The notes: generated by a model not told the origin, from the sequence alone. DNA of 64,000 nt from an uncultured Candidatus Binatia bacterium (GCA_958295985.1 OY282432.1:3992517-4056516), one strand, 5' to 3'. Positions 26,768 to 35,929 are shown, counted from the stretch's first letter. Numbers and translations are program-made.

Positions 26768-27925
26768 ATGTATGAACGAGCCCTTCTTTCCCGCTTGTCG
26801 GGAAAACGCCGGAGCGTCCTGCTCCTCGGCCCGCGACAGGTGGGAAAATCAACCCTGCTCACGTCCCTCGATCCCGACCTCTCCATCAACCTTGCGAGTC
26901 CGGCCGTCTTTCGCGACTACGTTGTGCAACCCGAACGGCTGGAGCTCGAACTGCGCGCGGCCGGCCCTCGCACCCGAACCGTCCTGATCGACGAGGTGCA
27001 GCGAGTCCCGGCGCTCTTGGACGTCGTCCAGACCGTCGTCGATAGCCGGCCCGGCCGCTTCCGCTTCCTGCTGTCGGGTTCGAGCGCCAGAAAGCTCCGT
27101 CGCGGGCAGGCCAATCTGCTGCCCGGACGGGTGCATCTGCACTACCTCCATCCGCTGCTCCAGCACGAATTGGACCGGGACTTCGATCTCCGGCGCGTGC
27201 TGGCCCATGGCAGCCTCCCGGGTGTCTACGCCGAACCGGATCAGGCAGTGCGCGCTCAGGATTTGCGCGCCTACGTGGACGCCTACCTGCGCGAAGAGAT
27301 CCAGGCGGAGGCGCTGGTCCGCAATCTCGGGGGCTATGCCCGGCTGCTGGACCTGACCGCGGCGGCTTCGGGGACCATCCTCAACCTGAACGCCCTGAGC
27401 CAGGACGCCGGCATCGGCTACGAAACGGCGCGGCGTTACCTGGAGGTTCTCGAAGACACGCTCATCGTGTTCCGTATCCCGGGCTGGAGCGGCTCGGACC
27501 GGGCCGGTCTGCTGAACCATCCGAAGATCTTCTTCTTCGACGTTGGGGTGCGCAATGCGCTGTTGAGACGGCCGCTCGATCGAATCCTCGAAGATGAACG
27601 GGGGCTCCTGTTGGAACATTTCATCGCCCAGGAATTGTACCGCCGGACGGGAACACTCTGGCCCGAGCTTGCCCTGTCGCATTACCGGACCCGGCATGGC
27701 GCGGAAGTCGACTTCGTCATGGAGGTCGGTCGGGAACTCTGGGCCGTCGAGGTCAAGTCATCGCGGCGGGTATCCCGGAGCGCGTTACGAGGGCTGCGGT
27801 CTTTCGCCGAGAGGGCAGGCCGTGTCCACCGTTCCATGGTGGTTTTTATGGGACCGCGCAGACAGCAGTTGGAGGAGGTCGAGGTCCTGCCGGTGATGGA
27901 CTTCCTGGGTGAGCTCCCGTGCTGA
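26768..27925 (+). CDS. AAA ATPase with C-terminal DUF4143 domain (first of two)
   Basis: 385 residues. N-terminal AAA_14 domain: Walker A GPRQVGKST (21-29), Walker B TVLIDEVQ with Asp74/Glu75, sensor-like FLLSGSSARKLRRGQAN. A middle winged-helix-like part (LNLNALSQDAGIGYETARRYL) and a C-terminal DUF4143 domain whose HYRTRHGAEVDFVME...WAVEVKSS has the D...ExK pattern of restriction-endonuclease-like folds. The family is widespread, mobile and functionally obscure. About 14 kb away is a paralogue (37100-38266) with the same layout. No ribosome binding site is visible, consistent with leaderless expression. Confidence 0.92.
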   Translation: MYERALLSRLSGKRRSVLLLGPRQVGKSTLLTSLDPDLSINLASPAVFRDYVVQPERLELELRAAGPRTRTVLIDEVQRVPALLDVVQTVVDSRPGRFRFLLSGSSARKLRRGQANLLPGRVHLHYLHPLLQHELDRDFDLRRVLAHGSLPGVYAEPDQAVRAQDLRAYVDAYLREEIQAEALVRNLGGYARLLDLTAAASGTILNLNALSQDAGIGYETARRYLEVLEDTLIVFRIPGWSGSDRAGLLNHPKIFFFDVGVRNALLRRPLDRILEDERGLLLEHFIAQELYRRTGTLWPELALSHYRTRHGAEVDFVMEVGRELWAVEVKSSRRVSRSALRGLRSFAERAGRVHRSMVVFMGPRRQQLEEVEVLPVMDFLGELPC

Positions 27926-28046
27926 CGGCGTCTGCCCGGCGCAAGACCCTGTCCGCCGGCAGTACCGTGTCGGGTCATGCCTTCCGCCAACCCCGGCTGA
28001 CCCGACCTGCGGGGAACCCCATTCCGATGGGTCGGACAGGCTCCTG

Positions 28047-28206
28047 GCGTCCCGTCCCATAAATAGCTGCGCTAATCGGCTGGTCCTTTTCGCCATCGGA
28101 TGCGTTGATCCTCCTCGCGTGGTGTTTGGCCACTGCTCGTCGTCGCCGCGCCCTGCCGGCGACGAAAAGTCCTGTGCACCTTGTCCAGCGTTTATAGAGG
28201 ACACCG
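28047..28206. repeat. 160-bp palindromic repeat, copy 2 (diverged)
   Basis: Closely resembles 22398-22557 through the core (ctggtcctttt, then ctcctcctcgcgtggtg, then ggccactgctcgtcgtcg, then aaaagtcctg) but with degraded terminal inverted repeats (gcgtcccgtcccataaat against atttat-like bases and ggacaccgc at the right end). It fills most of the 283-base gap between the converging AAA ATPase and CinA genes, ending 2 bases from the cinA stop, where it may act as a bidirectional terminator. Confidence 0.8.
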
Positions 28207-28208
28207 CA

Positions 28209-29456
28209 CTAGAACCCCTCCAGCAGCACCGTCCTGATCAACGATATGGCGTTGAGGCTCATGCGGGTGCGGTCGGGGCCGCCGCGGCCGCCGAGGTTGT
28301 AGGTGCGGGTCTGGGTTCGTGTGCCGTCGGTAACGGCGATGTAGGTATGGCCCCTCGCCAGGTTGACGGCGGTGTCCCCCGGCGCCTCCACCGCGTGCAA
28401 CGCCAGGCCGAGGTCGCTGCCGGCCTGCTGCCGGATGCTCCAGGCCAGCTCCTCGGTGAGCGGCTCCGGCTGCTCCAACAGGGCATCGGCCTGCTCCGCC
28501 CGGCGTGACCGGGCCAACAGCCGCCGCGTCCCGCGCTCTCCCGGCGCCACCATGCCCTCCACGAAGTGCTCCTTGCTGGCCCGCTGCAAGCGGTCGGCCA
28601 CGAGCCCCGCGGTCATGTCCTCGAAGACGGCCACGCTCCGGTCCTTCTCCCGCAGGAGCGCGCCCACCGCGTCTTCCATGGTCTCGCCGTCCACCGCGAA
28701 GATGTGGCGGGTCAGGAGCTCCCGGACCTGTGCTTCGACGGGCTCGATGAGCTTCATCGCTTCTTCGCGGCTCGACGCCTTGGCGGTGATGCGCACGTCC
28801 ACCTGTCCGGGGTGCGCCAGAACCCCCACCGTGGGGTTGCTGGAGTTGGCGATGAGGTGGCCGATCTCGTGGTCCACCGAGCTTTCACCCATGTCCGTCA
28901 CCTTGAGCACCCGGTAGGTGATGGTCTCCGAAAGATCGTACTTGCGCCGCGCGTAGGGGGCGACCTCGTTCTCGAAGAGCCATTTCATCTCGTGCGGGAC
29001 GCCCGGCAGTGCGAAGATGACGCCCTGCTCCTGCTCGACGATGAAGGACGGCGCGGTGCCGTTGGGATTCTCCACCGGAATGGCGCCTTCGGGGATATCG
29101 GCCTGGCGCTCGTTGTTGGGCGTCATGATCATGTTGCGGCGGCGAAACCGCCGGTCGATCTGCTCCAGCAGGCCCGTATCCCGCACCAATTTTCGGCCGC
29201 ATACCTCGGCGATGATCTCCCGGGTGAGATCGTCCTGGGTCGGCCCGAGCCCGCCGCTGGTGATCACGAGGTCCGCCCGGTCCAGGGCGCGGCCGATGAC
29301 CTCCTTCATGCGTCCGGGGTTGTCGCCCACGATGGTCTTGAAGAAGAGGTTGATCCCGAGGTCGGACAGGCGCTGGGCCATCCATGCGGAATTGGTGTCC
29401 ACGATCTGACCCAGGAGCAACTCCGACCCTATGGCAACGATTTCAGCGTTGGGCAC
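28209..29456 (-). CDS. cinA: CinA-family protein with degenerate deamidase domain
   Basis: 415 residues from a GTG preceded by AGGGAG; upstream in-frame residues are not CinA-like. The N-terminal COG1058 domain (molybdopterin-binding fold; ADP-ribose pyrophosphatase in characterised CinA) is intact: AIGSELLLGQIVDTNSAW, SGGLGPTQDDLTREI, FALPGVPHEMKWLFE. The C-terminal PncC-type nicotinamide nucleotide amidase domain is present in length but its signature is lost: the AESCTGG block reads VFEDMTAG, the YSNEAK block reads APGERG and the SGIAGP block reads HAVEAPGD. The deamidase half is therefore probably inactive or repurposed. Confidence 0.9.
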   Translation of the reverse strand: MPNAEIVAIGSELLLGQIVDTNSAWMAQRLSDLGINLFFKTIVGDNPGRMKEVIGRALDRADLVITSGGLGPTQDDLTREIIAEVCGRKLVRDTGLLEQIDRRFRRRNMIMTPNNERQADIPEGAIPVENPNGTAPSFIVEQEQGVIFALPGVPHEMKWLFENEVAPYARRKYDLSETITYRVLKVTDMGESSVDHEIGHLIANSSNPTVGVLAHPGQVDVRITAKASSREEAMKLIEPVEAQVRELLTRHIFAVDGETMEDAVGALLREKDRSVAVFEDMTAGLVADRLQRASKEHFVEGMVAPGERGTRRLLARSRRAEQADALLEQPEPLTEELAWSIRQQAGSDLGLALHAVEAPGDTAVNLARGHTYIAVTDGTRTQTRTYNLGGRGGPDRTRMSLNAISLIRTVLLEGF

Positions 29457-29473
29457 GATGGACTCCCTTGTGG

Positions 29474-29517
29474 GCGTCCGTCTCCGGGTGGGTGTACGGA
29501 CTTCGGAGACAGGACGC
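29474..29517. repeat. Imperfect hairpin upstream of cinA carrying the GGAGACAGGACG motif
   Basis: gcgtcc-gtctccg (29474-29486) pairs with cggagac-a-ggacgc (29504-29517): 13 base pairs with one bulge and a 17-base loop. The right arm contains ggagacaggacg, exactly repeated at 38383-38394. It lies in the 176-base gap between the RND permease stop and cinA, otherwise empty to my eye. Confidence 0.6.
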
Positions 29518-29632
29518 CGGATTCTTTGGTGACTTCGTGCCAGAACCCGGCACCGCTTGGCAAGAGTCCGTGCGGCGCCGGCGCATGACCGGACCACGGG
29601 TGCGGTCCCGGTGGACCGCCCCGAGGCCGGAT

Positions 29633-32600
29633 TCACTCGACGCCGCGCGCGGCCTCGGGCGCGGCCGGGGGCTCCGTGCGGATTTCTTCGGGGGCCGGCC
29701 GGCGCCCGACCCTATCGAGCACGTCCAGCCAAAGGGAGTACAGCGTCGGCGTGAGGACCAGCGTGAACACCGTAGCCAGGGCGAGCCCGCCCAGCACCGC
29801 GGAGCCCAGGCCGCGATAGAGTTCCGAGCCGGCCCCCCGGGACAGGACCAGGGGCAGCATGCCGAACACCGTGGTGGCGGTGGTCATGAAGATCGGGCGG
29901 ATCCGCGTGCGCACGCTGGACAGCAGCGCCGTCTGCGGCGCCTCCCCCGCGCGAACGAAGTTCAGCGTCTGGTGCACGATGAGGATCGCGTTGTTCACCA
30001 CGATGCCCGCCAGGATGATGAAGCCCAGCATGGTGACCGTATCCATCTTGATGGTGGGCTCGCCGGCGTGCCCCAGGCTCACTGCCAGGATGCCGCCGGT
30101 GGCCGCAAGCGGCACGCTGAACATGATGATCAGCGGATAGCTCCAGGACTCGAACAGCGAGCACATGACCAGATAGACCACCACCACGGCCAGCAGGAAC
30201 GTCCACTTGAACGCGTCCCAGGCTTCCGCCAGACTCCGGGCCTGACCGCTGACGTCGATGCCGTAGCCCAACGGCAAGGTGCGCCGGACCTCCGCCACCG
30301 CGTTCTCCTCCACCAGGCGCACCGCTTCCTCCAGCGGCAGCGTCTCCTGCATGTTCACGTTCAGCTTGATGGCCCGGTCGAGATCCACGTGCTCCACCTT
30401 TGTCGGCCCGTCCCCGGGCCGGATCTCCGCAATGTCCGAAAGCTGCACCAGCCGCCCGGCGCCGTTGGAGAGCGTCATCGCGCCCAGGTCCTGGGTGTGC
30501 TCCAATTCCTGGCGCGGCCCTTTGAGGACGATGTCGATCTCCTTGCCGCGCTCCCGGAAACGCCCGGCCCGGGTGCCCTCCACCGCGGTCTCGATGACAT
30601 CGCCAACGTCCGACGCCCGCAACCCCAGCGCCGACACCCGGTCCCGGTCCAGCAGTACGCGAATCTCGGGATTGCCCCATTCGAACGACGAATTGACGAA
30701 GTTCACCCCCGGCGTTCCGCGAATCCGTCCTTCGAGGCCTTGGGCGATCTCCCGGATGGACTGCAGGTCGTCTCCCTTCACGTCCAGGGCCACGTTGTTG
30801 CCGCCGAAGAAGCCTCCCCTCTGACGGAAGAGCGGGGCCTGGGTGACGAAGACCGCCTGGGTTCCGGCAATCCCGCCGGCGCTCCGGCGCATGGCCGCCA
30901 CCACCCGCCGCATGCCCTGGAGATCCGCATGGGCTTCCTTGACGATGGCGCCCATGATCGGGGTGTCCACGCGCACCACCGCGAACATCCGGTCGATCTC
31001 GGGGATGGCCCGGAACCGCGACTCCAGGACCGCGATGATCTGCTCCTTCTGCTCCGTGTTGAAACCCGGCGGCGTCTTCACCACCACGAACACGAAGTTG
31101 CGGTTCCCCCGCGGGAGATAATCCAGCGGCGGCGCGAACCGGTAAGCCAGCGCCACCGATCCTCCCACGATGAGCAAGACCACCGCCAGCCGGCGCAGGG
31201 ATCCGCGCTGGAGCCACGCCAGCAGCCCCAGGACCAGCCGGGAGAACCCGCCCGCGCCCCGGTCCAGCACGGCCATGACCGCGCGCAGGCGCCGGAAACG
31301 CACCTGCGTCCGTTCCGGCAGGATGTGGGCCGAAAGCATGGGCACCACGGTCAGGGCCACCACCAGGGATAGCGCCACCGCCACGGCCACCGCCAGGGCG
31401 ATGTCCCGGAAAAGCTGGCCGGCCTCCTGCCGGATGAACAGCACCGGGACGAACACCGCCACCGTGGTCAGCGTCGAAGCCACGATGGCTCCGCCCACCT
31501 CGCGGGCGCCGTCCACCGCGGCGCGCAACCCTCCCTTGCCCATCTCCCGGTGACGGAACACGTTCTCGAGCACCACCACGGCGTTGTCCACCACCATGCC
31601 GGTGGCAAAGGCCAGGCCCGCCAGCATGACGACGTTGAGCGAGGAGCCGAGGGCGTTGAGCACTACGAACGTGGTGACGATGGACACCGGAATCGCCACC
31701 GCCACCACGACGATGCTGGCCAGGCTCCGCAGGAACAGCAGCAGCACCAGCACCGCCAGGGCCACGGCGAAGTAGACGTTTCGCGTGACCAGGCTGATGG
31801 AGTCGTTGATGTAGTCGGTCTCGTCATAGACCATCTCGAGGCGGATGCCCTTGTCGCCGTAGCGCTGCTGCAACCGGCTCACGGCCTCCCGGACGCCGTC
31901 CATGACCTCCATGGTGTTGGCTCCGGAACGGCGCAGCACGCCCATGCCGAGGGCGGGCTTGCCGTTGATCCGAACCGCGAAGTCCCGGTCCTCGTAGCCA
32001 AAGGAGACGCCGGCTACGTCCCGTACGTAGACGGACCCCTGATCGTCATGACGCACCACCACGTCGCCGATGTGATGGAGCTCGTCGAACTGGCCCAGGG
32101 TGCGCACCAGGTGCCGGCGCTTGCCCTCGCTCAGGTCGCCGCCCTTGACGTTGCGGTTCTCCCGGATGATGGCCTGCCGGACATCGGATACGGTGATGCC
32201 GCGGGCCGCCATGGCCCGGGCATCCAGCGTCACGTGCACTTGACGGTCCTGTCCGCCGAAGCGCCACACCGCGCCGACCCCGGGAACCCGCTCGACCTGC
32301 GGCACGATGACGTCCTTCAACTCCTCCCACACCCGGTTGAGATCGCCGTCCGTGTCCACCATGATCCACGAGATCGGACTCTCCTCATCGGTGTTGACGG
32401 CGCGGATCGTGGACTCGCCGGCGTCCGGCGGCAGGTCGGTGGCGAGGTCGAGCTTCTCGGACACTCCCAACCGCGCCACGTCCTTGTTGGTACCCCAGTC
32501 GAACTTGAGGACCACTGTGGATTTCCCCTCGATGGAGGTGGAGGAGACCTGCTTGAGCCGCGAGACGGCGTTGAGCTTCTCCTCCAGCCGGTCGGTCACC

Positions 32601-32785
32601 TCGCGCTCCACCTCCACGGGCGCGGCGCCGCGGTACTCGGTCTCCACCGTGATCTCGGGCCGGTCCACCGTGGGGATCATCTGGATGGGAAGGCGCAGCA
32701 GGGCGATGGTCCCGAAGAGCACCGCCAGGATGACGCCGACGGTCACCGTGACCGGATTGCGGACGCAGAAATCAGCGATCCCCAT
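29633..32785 (-). CDS. RND efflux permease, HAE-1/AcrB family
   Basis: Proton-driven inner-membrane pump subunit, 1050 residues, about 12 membrane helices with two large periplasmic loops. The N-terminus (FCVRNPVTVTVGVILAVLFG) and the FDWGTNKDVARLGV, GMVVDNAVVVLENVFRHRE (TM4 relay Asp) and PMLSAHILPE motifs are typical; the second half has GFIILAGIVVNNAILIVHQT. Substrate cannot be read from sequence. Its start overlaps the end of the adaptor gene by 14 bases, so the two are one operon. No outer-membrane TolC-type gene is adjacent. Confidence 0.95.
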   Translation of the reverse strand: MGIADFCVRNPVTVTVGVILAVLFGTIALLRLPIQMIPTVDRPEITVETEYRGAAPVEVEREVTDRLEEKLNAVSRLKQVSSTSIEGKSTVVLKFDWGTNKDVARLGVSEKLDLATDLPPDAGESTIRAVNTDEESPISWIMVDTDGDLNRVWEELKDVIVPQVERVPGVGAVWRFGGQDRQVHVTLDARAMAARGITVSDVRQAIIRENRNVKGGDLSEGKRRHLVRTLGQFDELHHIGDVVVRHDDQGSVYVRDVAGVSFGYEDRDFAVRINGKPALGMGVLRRSGANTMEVMDGVREAVSRLQQRYGDKGIRLEMVYDETDYINDSISLVTRNVYFAVALAVLVLLLFLRSLASIVVVAVAIPVSIVTTFVVLNALGSSLNVVMLAGLAFATGMVVDNAVVVLENVFRHREMGKGGLRAAVDGAREVGGAIVASTLTTVAVFVPVLFIRQEAGQLFRDIALAVAVAVALSLVVALTVVPMLSAHILPERTQVRFRRLRAVMAVLDRGAGGFSRLVLGLLAWLQRGSLRRLAVVLLIVGGSVALAYRFAPPLDYLPRGNRNFVFVVVKTPPGFNTEQKEQIIAVLESRFRAIPEIDRMFAVVRVDTPIMGAIVKEAHADLQGMRRVVAAMRRSAGGIAGTQAVFVTQAPLFRQRGGFFGGNNVALDVKGDDLQSIREIAQGLEGRIRGTPGVNFVNSSFEWGNPEIRVLLDRDRVSALGLRASDVGDVIETAVEGTRAGRFRERGKEIDIVLKGPRQELEHTQDLGAMTLSNGAGRLVQLSDIAEIRPGDGPTKVEHVDLDRAIKLNVNMQETLPLEEAVRLVEENAVAEVRRTLPLGYGIDVSGQARSLAEAWDAFKWTFLLAVVVVYLVMCSLFESWSYPLIIMFSVPLAATGGILAVSLGHAGEPTIKMDTVTMLGFIILAGIVVNNAILIVHQTLNFVRAGEAPQTALLSSVRTRIRPIFMTTATTVFGMLPLVLSRGAGSELYRGLGSAVLGGLALATVFTLVLTPTLYSLWLDVLDRVGRRPAPEEIRTEPPAAPEAARGVE

Positions 32786-34112
32786 TCCGCCTCGACTCCG
32801 GTCGTCCCGGCTTGCGGCGCCGGGGCTCGGGCTGCCCCGGCTCGGGCCCGGCGCCGCTCGTGAGCTGGACCTTGGCGCCGTCGCGCAGCACCTCGTTTCC
32901 CAGGGTCACCACCTGCTGACCGGGCCGGAGAGCCCCTCCGGCGATCTCCATGAACGCGCGATACCTGCGCCGGGTCCTCACCCTGACCGCCTTGGCCTGG
33001 CCGTTGGACACGACGAAAACCAACTCGTCGGAACCGCGCCGAACCACCGCATCCTTGGGAACGACCACGCTCGGCTCGCCACTCGCCACGGAAACCAGGA
33101 TACGCGCCAGCATCCCCGCCTTCAGCCGCCCCTGGGCGTTGGAAAGCCGTACCTTCACCGGGAAACTGCGGCTGCGGGTGTCGGCCTGGGGAACGATGTG
33201 CGCCACTTCTCCGGAGAAGACCTCGCCCGGGAAGGCGTCCAGCGAGACCGTGGCCGGAAGACCCGGGCGGAGGAACCCGATCTTCCGCTCTCCCACCGGC
33301 CCGGCGGCAAAGACGGGATCCAGGTCCACCACGTCCGCCACCGGCTCGCCGGCGTGCAACCAGCCGCCCACGTCCACGTGCTTCTTGATGATGAATCCGG
33401 ATACGGGCGCCAGCAGCGTGCTATTGTCGATCTCGTAGGCCACCGCGTCCAGGCGCGCCCGGGCCTCGTCGTGCTCGGCCTCGGCCATGGCGATGTCCTC
33501 GGTCCTGGCGCCGGAACGCGTGAGCTTCAGTGCGGCGCGGGCGCTGCCGTGCTTCTCCCGCGCGGCGATGTAGTCGCTTTCGATCTTCTGGAACTCCGCG
33601 AGGCTGATGAGCTGGTTGTCATGGAGCCGCCTCGCGCGCTCGAAATCCCGCCTGGCGCGTTGCAGGAGCGCCTCCTGCTCCTTGGCCCCGGCAAGCCGCT
33701 GCGCCACCTCCTCCGAGCGGAACCCCTCCTTGACCTTCTCCCATTGCTTGCGCGCCCGCTTCAGCGCGGCCGCGCGCTCCCGCAACGCGATCGCGCGCCC
33801 CCCGCGGTTCAACTCCATCAGGACGGTCTTTCCCGCCACCACGCGGTCGCCCGCACGAAAACCCGCCACAGCCACCCGGCCCGAAACCACGGAGCTTACG
33901 GTGGTGGAGATATTCGGCTCGATGGTGCCGATGAACGAGACCTCCTCGGGGATCTCCGCTGATTCCACCGGGGCGACCTTCACCGCCACCGGACGCGCGC
34001 CCCACTGCTGCGCCTGCGCCCTGTCCGCGGCGAAAAGGAACGCGGCCAGAGAGCAGCAGGCGCCCAGGTTCCGCCATGCCATGGAAACGGAAGATCGTGA
34101 ATGGTCGGACAT
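32772..34112 (-). CDS. RND efflux periplasmic adaptor (HlyD/AcrA family)
   Basis: 446 residues. N-terminal hydrophobic signal (about 10-35, ending ADRAQA), lipoyl/barrel-sandwich halves (VSSVVSGRVAVAGFRAGDRV and TLLAPVSGFIIKKHVDVGGW), a coiled-coil hairpin between them (ERAAALKRARKQWEKVKEGF to LAEFQKIESDYIAA), a beta barrel (GLPATVSLDAFPGEVFSGEV) and a membrane-proximal domain. Bridges the pump to an outer-membrane channel. The ATG at 34110-34112 is preceded by GGGAAA; an in-frame ATG ten codons on is possible. A plausible sigma70 promoter lies at 34151-34179. Confidence 0.93.
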   Translation of the reverse strand: MSDHSRSSVSMAWRNLGACCSLAAFLFAADRAQAQQWGARPVAVKVAPVESAEIPEEVSFIGTIEPNISTTVSSVVSGRVAVAGFRAGDRVVAGKTVLMELNRGGRAIALRERAAALKRARKQWEKVKEGFRSEEVAQRLAGAKEQEALLQRARRDFERARRLHDNQLISLAEFQKIESDYIAAREKHGSARAALKLTRSGARTEDIAMAEAEHDEARARLDAVAYEIDNSTLLAPVSGFIIKKHVDVGGWLHAGEPVADVVDLDPVFAAGPVGERKIGFLRPGLPATVSLDAFPGEVFSGEVAHIVPQADTRSRSFPVKVRLSNAQGRLKAGMLARILVSVASGEPSVVVPKDAVVRRGSDELVFVVSNGQAKAVRVRTRRRYRAFMEIAGGALRPGQQVVTLGNEVLRDGAKVQLTSGAGPEPGQPEPRRRKPGRPESRRNGDR

Positions 34113-34150
34113 GCCAATTTCCCGGATTCGGTGTGCTGCGAACGTGATTG

Positions 34151-34179
34151 AGGATAGGGCCTTTATGGGGAAGGGGCAA
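34151..34179 (-). promoter_or_regulatory. Candidate promoter of the RND operon
   Basis: On the minus strand TTGCCC (34179-34174), 17-base spacer, TATCCT (34156-34151). The predicted start lies about 32 bases before the adaptor ATG. Back to back with the promoter of the restriction-modification genes. Confidence 0.5.
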
Positions 34180-34246
34180 CCGTCGCCGCGGTAGGGGCCG
34201 GCTGTCGGCGTTGCAGGCCGGCTCGCCGTGAAGGTTCGGACAAATA

Positions 34247-34275
34247 TTGACATCTGATCTGAATTGCACCATTAT
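34247..34275 (+). promoter_or_regulatory. Candidate promoter of the RHH-restriction-modification operon
   Basis: Perfect TTGACA (34247-34252), 17-base spacer, CATTAT (34270-34275; 4 of 6). The local sequence is markedly AT-richer than the flanks. The start would fall near 34282, just before an inverted repeat. Confidence 0.6.
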
Positions 34276-34284
34276 GAACCAAGC

Positions 34285-34311
34285 TGAAGCAAGGAGCTTT
34301 ATTCTGCTTCA
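34285..34311 (+). promoter_or_regulatory. Inverted repeat downstream of the promoter, possible RHH operator
   Basis: tgaagca (34285-34291) and tgcttca (34305-34311) are exact 7-base complements 13 bases apart, placed between the predicted transcription start and the RHH gene. An operator for the adjacent ribbon-helix-helix protein, or a leader hairpin, are both possible. Confidence 0.5.
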
Positions 34312-34332
34312 TTCTGCCTAAGCGAGGAACAC

Positions 34333-34533
34333 ATGGCAACCAAGACCCGTTTTTCCGTCGCTCTCGACGACCAGGAATACGCGACCCTTGCTGCGGTAGC
34401 CGAGAAACACCGCATCTCCATGGCTTGGCTTGTCCGTCAGGCCGTTGCGGATTTCCTCGAACGCTACCGTGACGAGAATACACAGCTTCCATTGCGTTTA
34501 ACCATGACGCGCACCGAACGCCACGGGGCTTGA
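34333..34533 (+). CDS. Ribbon-helix-helix (CopG-like) regulator
   Basis: 66 residues. The N-terminal strand TRFSVALDDQEYATLAAVAE followed by helices (KHRISMAWLVRQAVADFLERY) is the classic RHH pattern; such dimers insert the strand in the DNA major groove. It precedes the endonuclease gene by 15 bases. Restriction-modification systems usually use HTH C proteins; an RHH protein in this place suggests an analogous autoregulator. An alternative is an orphan antitoxin. Confidence 0.82.
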   Translation: MATKTRFSVALDDQEYATLAAVAEKHRISMAWLVRQAVADFLERYRDENTQLPLRLTMTRTERHGA

Positions 34534-34548
34534 ACCGGGAAGACTTCG

Positions 34549-35919
34549 ATGCAGCGCAGTGATCTTCCCTTCGGTAGCGAGTTCTCGCCCGCGCAGATCG
34601 ACCTTCCGGTCCTTCTGACGCTCGCACACGAGCACGCGACCGATTGGAAAGCCTTCGAGGACACCATCCGTGACCGGTACTTCGCCGGGCACGAGACCTC
34701 TGATTACAACAAGGGCAAGCTCGCCAACAACACCAAGCTCTCGTTGCGAGCTTACGGTCTCATTGGCGACAAGGACGCTACACTCACCGAGGTGGGCAGG
34801 ACGCTCTATGGACTCCGTGATGACGAGCACGCCCTATATGAGACCTTCGCCCGACACATCCTGCAGAACTGTCATGGCATGAATTTTGTACAATGCATCC
34901 TCGACATGCACACCGCCGGAGAAGCAGTCGATCTCAACAAGTTGCGCCGCTGGCTTCAGGAACGCAGCATCGCCGTTCCCCGCGGCGGAAAACACATGAG
35001 CACCTTGCGCCTGTGGCTCGAAAGGGCGGGCGTCTTCGTTTCCGGTTATCGCGTGGACCCAATACGCCTCAAGGAGATTCTCGGCTTCAACGTCGAGGAG
35101 TTCGAGACGCTTGCCACGTTCACGCCGGAGCAGCGCGCGTATCTCAAGGCTCTTGCCAATATCGACCGTGGTGGTCCGCATTCCTCGAACGACATCGAGA
35201 AACTCGCTGTCGTCACCTACGGCGTCGCCTTCAATGAAAAGAACCTGCCCAAACAGGTTCTCTACCCACTCCAGGACGCCGGATATATTGCTCTCGAACG
35301 TGGTACCAGGGAAGCCGGACGCGGCGCAAAACCGTTTCTGGTCACCGCTACCGACAAGCTGGCGTTGGATATAATCACACCGCTGATCGAGCAGATCGAA
35401 CAGCAGACCCAAGGCGACCTTCGGCCCCTGCTACGCAAGCCCCTCCAGGAAATCCGTAAGGAACTGAAATCCAGGGACCGTCATATTCAGGGTCTCGCAC
35501 TTGAAGCTCTTGCTTTCAAGCTCATGCGCCTCATCGACTTGACCTATGTTGCCACGCGACTGCGTGGCAGCGCCACCGGCGGCGCCGAGGTCGACCTGAT
35601 TTTCGAGAGCGCGCGGCTGGTGTTTTCGCGCTGGCAGGTTCAGTGCAAGAACACGGCCCGTGTGTCGCTCGACGACGTGGCCAAGGAAGTCGGGCTTACG
35701 CATTTCCTCAAGAGCAACGCCGTCGTCATCATCTCGACCGGCAAGGTCGGTAGAGAAGCACGGCGCTACGCCAACAAGGTCATGGCCGATTCCAACCTCT
35801 GCATCGTGATAGTCGATGGTAGCGACCTCGCTCTTATCGAAACAAGGCCAGCGGCTATCGTCGATGTGTTTATCCGGGAGGCCCGTCACGCCATGGACCT
35901 CAAACGACTTGAACTGTAG
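34549..35919 (+). CDS. Mrr-like restriction endonuclease
   Basis: 456 residues. The N-terminal about 330 residues look like tandem winged-helix DNA-binding modules (IDLPVLLTLAHEHATDWK, LIGDKDATLTEVGRTLYG, IEKLAVVTYGVAFNEKNLP). The C-terminal domain has the PD-(D/E)xK core of Mrr: GGAEVDLIF (Asp349) then WQVQCKN (Gln365, Lys367), then VVIISTGKVGREARRYA. It lies 10 bases before a DNA methyltransferase and is the probable cognate nuclease. Wobble bases are more A/T-rich than the host genes. GGGAAG serves as ribosome binding site. Confidence 0.88.
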   Translation: MQRSDLPFGSEFSPAQIDLPVLLTLAHEHATDWKAFEDTIRDRYFAGHETSDYNKGKLANNTKLSLRAYGLIGDKDATLTEVGRTLYGLRDDEHALYETFARHILQNCHGMNFVQCILDMHTAGEAVDLNKLRRWLQERSIAVPRGGKHMSTLRLWLERAGVFVSGYRVDPIRLKEILGFNVEEFETLATFTPEQRAYLKALANIDRGGPHSSNDIEKLAVVTYGVAFNEKNLPKQVLYPLQDAGYIALERGTREAGRGAKPFLVTATDKLALDIITPLIEQIEQQTQGDLRPLLRKPLQEIRKELKSRDRHIQGLALEALAFKLMRLIDLTYVATRLRGSATGGAEVDLIFESARLVFSRWQVQCKNTARVSLDDVAKEVGLTHFLKSNAVVIISTGKVGREARRYANKVMADSNLCIVIVDGSDLALIETRPAAIVDVFIREARHAMDLKRLEL

Positions 35920-35929
35920 GGAGCCGACC

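Noticed and set aside
29384..31372. Open frame of over 650 codons on the plus strand opposite the RND permease
   Set aside because: His/Asp/Arg-rich composition without domains; antisense shadow of a clear AcrB-family gene.
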